Shown piece by piece: positions 7,059-13,956 of a stretch of DNA of 20,961 nt. Every line of letters starts with the position of its first letter. Positions within the stretch are counted from its first letter, which is position 1. Origin of the DNA: JAQVWU01 sp964628455 (GTDB taxonomy: Bacteria; Bacillota; Clostridia; Oscillospirales; CAG-272); assembly GCA_964628455.1 (NCBI GenBank), contig CAZVPD010000055.1, positions 1-20,961 on the forward strand, in the 5' to 3' direction. Position numbers and translations under genes: made by a program. The notes beneath the pieces were generated by a model, which saw only the letters and a list, made by a program, of their open reading frames with translations, ran no database searches and had not been told where the DNA came from.

Positions 7059-7437
7059 GAAAAGCCTTTCCTGCCGGCGGGATGGCCGAAAGCACATCCC
7101 GTCGGCTGAGAGATAAAATGATAAAAGCGATATAAGCGGCGGTTCAGGGACCGGAGAAGAAGCCGGCTGCCGAAAAACCTCCGGAGGGAAGAAAAGAGCG
7201 ATCAAAGCAGATTTGCGGTTATGTCATCCGCGGTTCCGCCGTTCATGGGGCTGCGCAGATTTGCCGGTTTCAGCGGTTCGAGGGATCCCGTGCTCCCTCC
7301 GGCGGCGAACAGCCGGATGATCCGCCGGCTTCGTGCGTCAGAACATCGGTGTCGGCGGATGTCCCGTTGAAGACGGTTCTATTTTATTCCGCTGAATTTC
7401 ATCAGGACGGTTCGTCTTCCCGTACTGGTCCGGACGT
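7059..7437. other. Intergenic region between ddl and yfbR, no gene seen
   Basis: This 379-base stretch has no supportable coding region on either strand. It contains short GC-rich dyads (GAGGGA/TCCCTC at 7280-7299 and AGCCGG/CCGGCT at 7311-7330) without adjacent T runs. No convincing -35/-10 pair for ddl was found, so ddl may be read through from yfbR or have a weak promoter here. Confidence 0.6.
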
Positions 7438-8013
7438 TCATATCTCGTCCAGTGTTTTGTCGAAAGCAGGCAGAAGGTGTTCGCAGAACCATTTCAGTTC
7501 GTCGCACTCCATGGAAGCCAGCGTTTCCGAAACCGCGATCCTTGCAAGGCGGAACTCCGTGTTGCCGCATTTTTCCTCTTCCACACATTTGATATAGGCG
7601 CAGAGTTTATCGGCTGCTTTGACCAGCTTCATGAGTCCGGGTTCTCCGCCGTCAAACAGCGGTCTGTATGCCTCCGTTAATTCTGCGGGCAGTTTAGAAA
7701 GCAGCAGGTTCACCGCGTTCTCCTCGATCTCGGCGTAGGAGTTCCGTATCTTGGCGTTGTAATATTTGACCGGCGTCGGAAGATCGCCTGTGATCACCTC
7801 CGGCGTGTCGTGAAAAAGGGCCAGGACCACGGCTCTTCCGACGTCATAATGCATTCCGAAAACAAGGTTTCCGATCGAGGCGAGGGCATGGGTCAGAATC
7901 GCGGTTTCGGTGCTGTGTTCTGCGAGGTTCTCTTCGGTTACGCTGCGCATCAGGCCCCAGCGCTTGATATATTTCTGACGGAAGAGCAGCGCGTAAAAAC
8001 TGTTTTTTTTCAT
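7438..8013 (-). CDS. yfbR: HD-domain 5'-deoxynucleotidase, YfbR type
   Basis: 191 residues, near the 199 of E. coli YfbR. The enzyme removes phosphate from deoxynucleoside 5'-monophosphates, using a divalent metal in an HD fold. Conserved elements seen are RWGLMRSVTEENLAEHS (metal-binding His in AEHS), the HD motif LALFHDTPEVITGDLPTPVK, and the later Asp in VKAADKLCAYIKCVEEEKCGN. It ends with LPAFDKTLDEI, also typical. All HD-type ligands are present, so it should be active. The ATG at 8011-8013 is preceded by AAAGGA about ten bases away. The open frame continues upstream across an N gap, but with no ribosome site and no family similarity, so the short form is preferred. Confidence 0.92.
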   Translation of the reverse strand: MKKNSFYALLFRQKYIKRWGLMRSVTEENLAEHSTETAILTHALASIGNLVFGMHYDVGRAVVLALFHDTPEVITGDLPTPVKYYNAKIRNSYAEIEENAVNLLLSKLPAELTEAYRPLFDGGEPGLMKLVKAADKLCAYIKCVEEEKCGNTEFRLARIAVSETLASMECDELKWFCEHLLPAFDKTLDEI

Positions 8014-8059
8014 CGGATCCACGTCCTTTGTCATGACGGTCATCAAAAAATACCGGGCG

Positions 8060-8069
8060 NNNNNNNNNN
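8060..8069. other. Assembly gap (10 N)
   Basis: Ten N bases upstream of yfbR mark a scaffold join. Sequence to either side may be separated by an unknown distance, and a yfbR promoter may be missing. Confidence 0.97.
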
Positions 8070-8302
8070 TATCATTGCGGATACCGTATGTCAACCGAAA
8101 AAACCTGCCGTCCGGGATGGTCCGAAAGACCGGATACGCGTTTTGCGGATAATTGTGTGATTTGTAAAAAAACACACGCCGCGTTTCCGGGTCCGAAAGC
8201 GGCGGACAGGCGGTCCGTCTGTGAACAATCGGCTGAATTATTAATCAATTGAAAACAATTTTATCGCGTATCCTATGAACATGTAGAAAAATAAGCTTCG
8301 AA

Positions 8303-8392
8303 TATAGTAAATATGCACAAAACTCAAGGTCGGTCGGGTGTATCGTGTCACATGAAAACCGAATTGCAGGCAGGTAAACTGTATTTACTATA
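8303..8392. repeat. 11-bp inverted repeat in an AT-rich upstream region
   Basis: TATAGTAAATA (8303-8313) and its exact reverse complement TATTTACTATA (8382-8392) are 68 bases apart. A related dyad ATAGT...ACTAT lies at 8420-8437. They sit in an AT-rich stretch (about 8225-8470), 190 or more bases before the operon promoter. They may be operator half-sites or just AT-rich chance; I see no gene here. Confidence 0.45.
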
Positions 8393-8580
8393 AAAACATA
8401 AAAAACATATGATCTCGAAATAGTATATAAAAACTATGTAATAACCTTCGGAAACGATTATGTACAAAATAACGCGGATTTATGTTCGGTCTCTGCGCGG
8501 ACGGTATTGCCGGACGCACAAAGTGAAGGTTTCCGCAGAATCGGCGGGAAAACGCAGGCCGGAGCATTCTTTCGGAATGC

Positions 8581-8609
8581 TTGACATTTATTTATAGTTA
8601 TGATATCAT
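8581..8609 (+). promoter_or_regulatory. SigA-type promoter of the sugar-import operon
   Basis: TTGACA (8581-8586), a 17-base spacer ending TGA, then TATCAT (8604-8609). This gives a consensus -35 with an extended -10. Transcription would start near 8616, about 370 bases before the first ATG. Confidence 0.82.
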
Positions 8610-8615
8610 TACATG

Positions 8616-8983
8616 GCGGATTGTTTTAAAATAATTATCAGCGCGTTAATATGAAATGCACTGAATCGAATCATTGTGATTGTTTTTGTATTAAAGTACT
8701 GAGAAAAAACTTTGCGCTTTGTTGAAACTCCGGAAAAGCGGCCGAAAAACCGCCGTGTGATCACGGTATTCCGTTCATTCATGGCGTTTCAATGAATAAC
8801 CGAGAGATGAAGCCGAAGAATTCCGGGTTGCAAAACCGGGTTTTGTTCGGCGGAATGTCTTGTTTTTTATATCTTGCGGCGCCTGTCGGGCATCCGGACA
8901 GGCAACCGGACGCTGTGTCTTTTTTACCGGCGGTGTCCGTTTATGGTGACCATCATAAAAATATTCTGGGAGGAAAAAAATTC
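8616..8983 (+). promoter_or_regulatory. Long 5' leader of the sugar-import operon with several hairpins
   Basis: No supportable gene. Small stems can form at 8753-8766 (CCGTG/CACGG), around 8819-8857 (ATTCCG with CGGAAT, enclosing CAAAA/TTTTG) and at 8881-8903 (GCCTGTC/GACAGGC). A further stem at 8907-8915 with 8931-8939 holds a six-T run in its loop. The last two neighbours could be alternative structures, but no known riboswitch class is recognised. The ribosome site GGGAGG is at 8968-8973. Confidence 0.4.
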
Positions 8984-11900
8984 ATGGAAAAATCGAAGCT
9001 CACAAAAATGCTGGCTGTTTTCCTTGTGACGGCGATTTTATTCGGATCATTCTCTGCGTTAACGGTATTTGTCAGTGCTGCGGACCCCGCGGAAGAAGAG
9101 ACGGAAGAATCGGCGGAAGAGAATTCCTCGATGTTCGGCTACACCCGGACCATCGGAGAACTCAGGGCTCTTATGGAGGCAACCTCATATGCGAAGTATT
9201 CGGAAAAATATGCCGATGTTCCCGACGGACCGGAAAGCATAGTGATCGACCCCGCACAGTACAATGCGGAAGAAACCGATGCCGCGGTCGAAATATATAA
9301 AAACTTCGAGGGGCGTACCGGGGATTCGCTGTATATGGCGGATCAAGGCAAAACGACATGGACATTCACGGTTCCCGAAACGGGCAGGTATGCCATGCGT
9401 ATCGATTATTACCCTGTAGTGGGAACCAACACCACCATAGAAAGAATGCTTTACATTGACGGCAGACTGCCGTTTGCGGAAGCGAGATATTTCTATTTCC
9501 CGCGTGTCTGGGAATATATTCTCAGTGAAGAAAACGGATTTGATATCGATATCAACGGAAACGATATCCGTCCCGTAAGACAGGAAAAACCGAGCTGGCA
9601 GAATTATTATCTGCGTGACTGGCTCGGTTATACGATTGATCCGTTTGAATTTTATCTGACTGCCGGTGAACATACCATCACTTTCGAGGCGGCCAGGGAA
9701 CCTATTGTCCTCGGTTCCATTGAATTTTATCCTTATATAGAAGAAGCCCCTTACGAGGAAGTTCTGGCCGGATGGCAGGCCGCGGGTTATCAGGCTGTGA
9801 CCGATGCCGAACCGATCAAGATCCAGGCTGAAAAGCCCGCCGAAATTTCCATTCAGAATATGTTCCCGGCAAACGACAGGACTTCGGCTCTGTCCGAACC
9901 GCAGGATCCCAAGGTGATCAAATACAACATCATGGACTACGGTACCGTCGGGCAGTACATACGGTATAATGTAGACGTCCCCAAAGCCGGTCTGTATCAG
10001 ATCGACGTCCGCTTCCGTCAGAATGCGCTGATCGGTATGTTCACATCCCGCCGTGTAAGGATCAACGGCGAGGTTCCGTTCCGGGAAGCCAGTTACTGCC
10101 GGTTTATTTTCGATACCGCTTTCCAGTCGGGTCCCTTAAATGACGGAAAGACGGATTTCCTTTTCTATCTGGAAGAGGGAACCAACGTCATTGAATTCGA
10201 AGTGGTTCTCGGCGAGATGACGCACTTCGTTTATCAGATCGAACAGATGATAGACGAACTGAACGAAGCGTATCAGAAAATCCTGATGATCACGGGCCCT
10301 TCTCCCGACGCTTACCGTGACTACGGTTTTGAAAGAATCGTTCCCGATGCGGTGGAAACGCTTGCCAGAAGCGCACGCGACCTTTACCGGATCAGCGACG
10401 AGATCGTCGCCATTACAGGCGAACTCGGTGACCAGGTTGCCGCGCTCGAAATGTACGCCCTGCTCTTCAAGACGATGGCGGAGGACGAATACGAGATCGC
10501 TCCCAACTTCACCAACTTTAAGAACTATACGGTCAACCTTTCCAACTGGCTGTATGCGGCGCTTGCGCAGCCTCTGAAGATCGACTATTTTACCGTTCAG
10601 TCTCCGGAAACCAAACCTCCGAAAGCGGTCGCAAACTTCTTTGAAGCCGCCTGGTTTGAAATGAAAGCCTTTGTCTCCTCTTTCTTTATGGATTACGTTA
10701 CGATAGGATTCCGCACAGCCGGTGACGTCGCATACGAAGACACGCTTACCATGTGGGCGACTTCGGACCGCGAAACGTCGTTGATTTTGCGCCGGATCAT
10801 CGACTCGTATTTCACTCCCGAAACCAATGTGAGCGTAACGATCAAAGTCATCGCGGCCGGTCTGACCGAAGCGATCATCGCCGGCATCGGTCCCGACATC
10901 TCATTCATGTCCTCCGTGGATACCATCACATGGGGGCTCAGGACGGCTGTCGAAAAACTGAATGAATTCGAAGGCTATGAGGAGGTTCAGTCCTGGTTTA
11001 CCCCGGCTGCACTGACGCCTCTTACGCTGTACGGCGATACATACGGCCTGCCGACGAATATGGCGTTTAATATGGCTTTCTACCGTCTGGATGTTCTTGC
11101 GGAACTGGGACTCGATATTCCGAAGACATGGAACGACTTATATGACATGCTTCCGGTTATCCAGAACAAACACCTTCAGATAGGCATGCCGGTCACCGCC
11201 GCCGCGGCAGGCACTACAAATAACGTCGGAACCCTTGCGGGAGTCAATATATTCCTGTATCAGAACGGGACGACGCTTTACGCGGATGACGGCATGAGGG
11301 TAAACCTGGATTCCAACGAAGCTCTTTCGGCCTTCGAATCGCTTACCGGTTTCTTCACCAAATATTCCTGCCCCGTGGTCTGGGACGTTTCCCGTTTCAG
11401 AACGGGCGAGATTCCTTTGATCCTGGGTGATGGAATTACGATGTACAATCAGCTGATGGGATTCCCGGAACTCCGCGGATTATGGGAGATGGCTCCGCTT
11501 CTCGGCACTCCTCAGGAAGACGGAACCATAGACTGCACATCGGTGACGACCGTTTCCTCCATCATTATCCCGCGCGGTGCCGCCAATCCCGAAACCAGCT
11601 GGAAGTACCTCAAATGGTATGTATCCGAGGAAACCCAGAAACGCCTGATCAACGAGACGATAGCCGTGTCGGCACCGACCACCAAAGTCAATACCGCGAA
11701 TGTCGGCGCTCTTCTCGACCAGCCGTGGACTTCATTCGAATACGAAGCGATCACGACGCAGGTCGATCAGCTGGAAGCGATACCGGAATATCCGGGCGGA
11801 TATATCGTAGGCGTTTACGTCAACAACGCGTTCCTGGATGTCTATAACAACCACGCGGACCCTTCAAGTGCGATGCTCGACCGGATACTCGATATCAACA

Positions 11901-11998
11901 AGGAAATTTCACGGAAACGCGTGGAATTCGAAATGGAAGCGTATGATATCTCGTATGCGGGTTCGTATAAAGACCAGGTTACCGAACAGACCCAATAA
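8984..11998 (+). CDS. Exported multidomain ABC solute-binding protein (family 1) with two N-terminal carbohydrate-binding-like modules
   Basis: 1004 residues. A signal peptide (about 1-33, cleavage after VSA) has no lipobox cysteine, so it is not a lipoprotein. An acidic linker (EEETEESAEEN) follows. Two beta-sandwich modules resembling CBM6/35-like folds lie at about 85-250 and 275-410. Both contain 'G-x-Y-x-[MI]-[RD]-[IV]' strands and a 'R-[ML]-x-[YI]-[DN]-G-x-[LV]-PF-x-EA' segment, which suggests duplication. A helical region (about 410-540) leads to the family 1 solute-binding domain (about 585-985), with the motifs YGLPTNMAFNMAFYRLDVLAELG and PETSWKYLKWYVSEETQ. Normal family members have about 420-550 residues. 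The ATG at 8984 is chosen because GGGAGG precedes it and it begins the signal peptide; the in-frame ATG at 8792 has no ribosome site. It precedes the permease genes and likely delivers sugar to them. Confidence 0.88.
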   Translation: MEKSKLTKMLAVFLVTAILFGSFSALTVFVSAADPAEEETEESAEENSSMFGYTRTIGELRALMEATSYAKYSEKYADVPDGPESIVIDPAQYNAEETDAAVEIYKNFEGRTGDSLYMADQGKTTWTFTVPETGRYAMRIDYYPVVGTNTTIERMLYIDGRLPFAEARYFYFPRVWEYILSEENGFDIDINGNDIRPVRQEKPSWQNYYLRDWLGYTIDPFEFYLTAGEHTITFEAAREPIVLGSIEFYPYIEEAPYEEVLAGWQAAGYQAVTDAEPIKIQAEKPAEISIQNMFPANDRTSALSEPQDPKVIKYNIMDYGTVGQYIRYNVDVPKAGLYQIDVRFRQNALIGMFTSRRVRINGEVPFREASYCRFIFDTAFQSGPLNDGKTDFLFYLEEGTNVIEFEVVLGEMTHFVYQIEQMIDELNEAYQKILMITGPSPDAYRDYGFERIVPDAVETLARSARDLYRISDEIVAITGELGDQVAALEMYALLFKTMAEDEYEIAPNFTNFKNYTVNLSNWLYAALAQPLKIDYFTVQSPETKPPKAVANFFEAAWFEMKAFVSSFFMDYVTIGFRTAGDVAYEDTLTMWATSDRETSLILRRIIDSYFTPETNVSVTIKVIAAGLTEAIIAGIGPDISFMSSVDTITWGLRTAVEKLNEFEGYEEVQSWFTPAALTPLTLYGDTYGLPTNMAFNMAFYRLDVLAELGLDIPKTWNDLYDMLPVIQNKHLQIGMPVTAAAAGTTNNVGTLAGVNIFLYQNGTTLYADDGMRVNLDSNEALSAFESLTGFFTKYSCPVVWDVSRFRTGEIPLILGDGITMYNQLMGFPELRGLWEMAPLLGTPQEDGTIDCTSVTTVSSIIIPRGAANPETSWKYLKWYVSEETQKRLINETIAVSAPTTKVNTANVGALLDQPWTSFEYEAITTQVDQLEAIPEYPGGYIVGVYVNNAFLDVYNNHADPSSAMLDRILDINKEISRKRVEFEMEAYDISYAGSYKDQVTEQTQ

Positions 11999-12022
11999 TA
12001 CGAATCATTTATAGCGGTGTAT

Positions 12023-12063
12023 GAAGCGGAGCTTTACAGCGGAGAACGGAAAGCTCCGGCTTC
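12023..12063 (+). promoter_or_regulatory. Intercistronic stem-loop between binding-protein and permease genes
   Basis: The arms 12023-12035 and 12050-12063 form a 13-bp stem with a single bulged base (GAAGC-GGAGCTTT against AAAGCTCC-GGCTTC). No T run follows, so it is not a standard terminator. Such hairpins after binding-protein genes usually protect the upstream mRNA and reduce expression of downstream permeases, as at malE-malF. Confidence 0.7.
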
Positions 12064-12111
12064 TGCACTTGAAATATACTGCATAATTACTTTGAAGGAG
12101 AGGATTTTCAT

Positions 12112-13077
12112 ATGCCAGACAATACGGCTGTCAAAGGAACCCCGAAGGTTAAAGAGTACAAGACAAAAAAGGACATGACCAAATGGGAATGGACATGGCA
12201 TGAAATGAAACGTACCCGCATCGGATACCTCATGATTGCTCCGTTTTTCCTCATGTTCGCGGTTTTCACCATCATACCGGTTGCGTTGTCATTGCTTCTC
12301 AGTCTGACATCGTTCAATATGCTGGAGTGGCCGAAGTTTATTTTCATGGACAACTACATCCGCCTGTTCCTCGACGATGACTTGTTCATGGTCGCTTTTA
12401 AAAACACCATGATCTTCGCGATCACGACGGGACCCACTTCGTATATCATTTCGTTTATGCTCGCCTGGTTCATCAATGAGCTTTCACCGAAGATGAGGGC
12501 GTTCGTAACGGTCATATTCTATGCGCCTTCCATTTCGGGAGCCGTATATCTCGTCTGGGGCATTATATTCCAGGGAGATATCTACGGTTACGTAAACGGC
12601 TGGCTGCTCAAGCTGGGCATCATCTCCGTTCCGATCGTCTGGTTTCAGAACGCGGATTATGTCGTCGGACTGTGCATCATGGTCGCTCTCTGGACCAGCC
12701 TCGGTACCGCGTTCCTTGCGTTTATCGCAGGGCTTCAGGGTATCGACCGCCATCTTTACGAAGCCGGAGCGGTTGACGGCATAAAAAACCGCTGGCAGGA
12801 ACTCTGGTTTATCACCCTTCCTTCCATGAAGTCGATGCTTATGTTCGGCGCCGTACTTGCGATCACCGCATCGTTCGGTTTCGGAGGGATCGTTACCGCA
12901 CTCGCCGGTATGCCTTCGGTCGACTATGTTGCCTGGACAATGACGCATCACCTGACGGAATATATGACGACCCGTTTCGAATTCGGATATGCGTCGGCCA
13001 TATCGGTGGCGCTGTTCCTTATTATGTTTGGTGCTAACATCCTCATTCAGAAAATGCTGGCAAAGGTGGGACAATAA
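12112..13077 (+). CDS. ABC sugar transporter permease, MalF/LplB-like (first pair)
   Basis: 321 residues. A charged cytoplasmic N-terminus of about 38 residues is followed by TM1 (MIAPFFLMFAVFTIIPVALS) and about five more membrane helices. The EAA loop, which contacts the ATPase, is EAGAVDGIKNRWQELWFITLP (about residues 221-241). It fits a family of carbohydrate importers working with a family 1 binding protein, a MalG-type partner and a cytoplasmic ATPase. The start follows AAGGAGAG (12094-12101). It lies 113 bases after the binding-protein gene and two bases before the next permease, so the pair is translationally linked. The substrate is unknown. The C-terminus (ILIQKMLAKVGQ) is short and basic. 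Confidence 0.92.
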   Translation: MPDNTAVKGTPKVKEYKTKKDMTKWEWTWHEMKRTRIGYLMIAPFFLMFAVFTIIPVALSLLLSLTSFNMLEWPKFIFMDNYIRLFLDDDLFMVAFKNTMIFAITTGPTSYIISFMLAWFINELSPKMRAFVTVIFYAPSISGAVYLVWGIIFQGDIYGYVNGWLLKLGIISVPIVWFQNADYVVGLCIMVALWTSLGTAFLAFIAGLQGIDRHLYEAGAVDGIKNRWQELWFITLPSMKSMLMFGAVLAITASFGFGGIVTALAGMPSVDYVAWTMTHHLTEYMTTRFEFGYASAISVALFLIMFGANILIQKMLAKVGQ

Positions 13078-13079
13078 TT

Positions 13080-13943
13080 ATGAAAAAGCTGCGCATCAGA
13101 AAGCATGCCGTCGTTCTTAACCGTTCTGTCGCCGGTGACAGCGGAATTACTTTTATTCTCATTCTTATGGGGATTTTCATGTTCCTCCCGATGTGGTATC
13201 TGATTGTGAATTCACTGAAGCCGCTCGGTGAGATGAATATGACCCCCCCGCGATTCTATGTCCTCAAGCCCACGCTGAAGAACTTCATGGACCTTTTCAC
13301 CAATATCAATGCCACGTGGGTTCCCGTATCGAGATATATATTCAACACGATCTTCATTTCGGTGGCGGCGACGCTCGGATGCCTGGTTTTCGGCTCCATG
13401 TCCGCGTATTCCATATCCAAGATCAGATTCCCCGGTTATAAAATAGTCATGACCCTGATCGTTTATTCGCTGATGATCAGCTCGACTGTTTCCGGTCTGA
13501 CCAACTTCATCATTTATGTGCAGCTGGGGTGGCTGAACACCTATACGATATCGATCGTGCCTGTCTGGGCCTCGACACTCGGCCTTTACCTGATGAAGAA
13601 TTTTATCGACTCCAATGTTTCGGATGAGATGATCGAAGCGGCGCGCATAGACGGCGCGACGGAATTCTTCATCTATCTGAGGATCGTCATGCCGCTGGTC
13701 AAGCCTGCCTGGCTTACGCTGGTGATCACCACGTTCCAGGGCGTATGGAACTCGGGCGGTTCCGGATATGTCTGGGGCGAACAGCTCAAGACCTTTAACA
13801 CGGCGATACAGAGAGTCATCCAGGTGTCTCCGGGAGCGGGTTCCGCTTCCATCGTGCTTATGATGAGCGTGCCGATTATTATGTTCATAATTACCCAGAG
13901 CCAGATCGTCGAGACCATGGCCTCTTCGGGAATGAAAGATTAG
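13080..13943 (+). CDS. ABC sugar transporter permease, MalG-like (first pair)
   Basis: 287 residues with six predicted membrane helices: the first is FILILMGIFMFLPMWYLIVNSL, preceded by a short basic N-terminus. Its periplasm-facing loop PLGEMNMTPPRFYVLKPTLKNF is typical of MalG-like permeases. The EAA loop is EAARIDGATEFFIYLRIVMPL (about residues 183-203), with the conserved Gly. The C-terminal FITQSQIVETMASSGMKD keeps the usual SGMKD tail. The ATG is two bases past the previous stop, using AAGGTGGG inside the preceding gene as ribosome site. It should form the heterodimeric channel with the preceding protein. Its stop overlaps the AGGAGAGGT ribosome site of the following gene. Confidence 0.93.
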   Translation: MKKLRIRKHAVVLNRSVAGDSGITFILILMGIFMFLPMWYLIVNSLKPLGEMNMTPPRFYVLKPTLKNFMDLFTNINATWVPVSRYIFNTIFISVAATLGCLVFGSMSAYSISKIRFPGYKIVMTLIVYSLMISSTVSGLTNFIIYVQLGWLNTYTISIVPVWASTLGLYLMKNFIDSNVSDEMIEAARIDGATEFFIYLRIVMPLVKPAWLTLVITTFQGVWNSGGSGYVWGEQLKTFNTAIQRVIQVSPGAGSASIVLMMSVPIIMFIITQSQIVETMASSGMKD

Positions 13944-13956
13944 GAGAGGTGCGTAA

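Noticed and set aside
7059..7205. N-terminal extension of ddl to 7205
   Set aside because: The added 49 residues have no family similarity, and the ribosome site AGGAAAGG lies just before the internal ATG.
8792..8983. N-terminal extension of the binding protein to 8792
   Set aside because: There is no ribosome site, and the extension would bury the signal peptide that starts at 8984.
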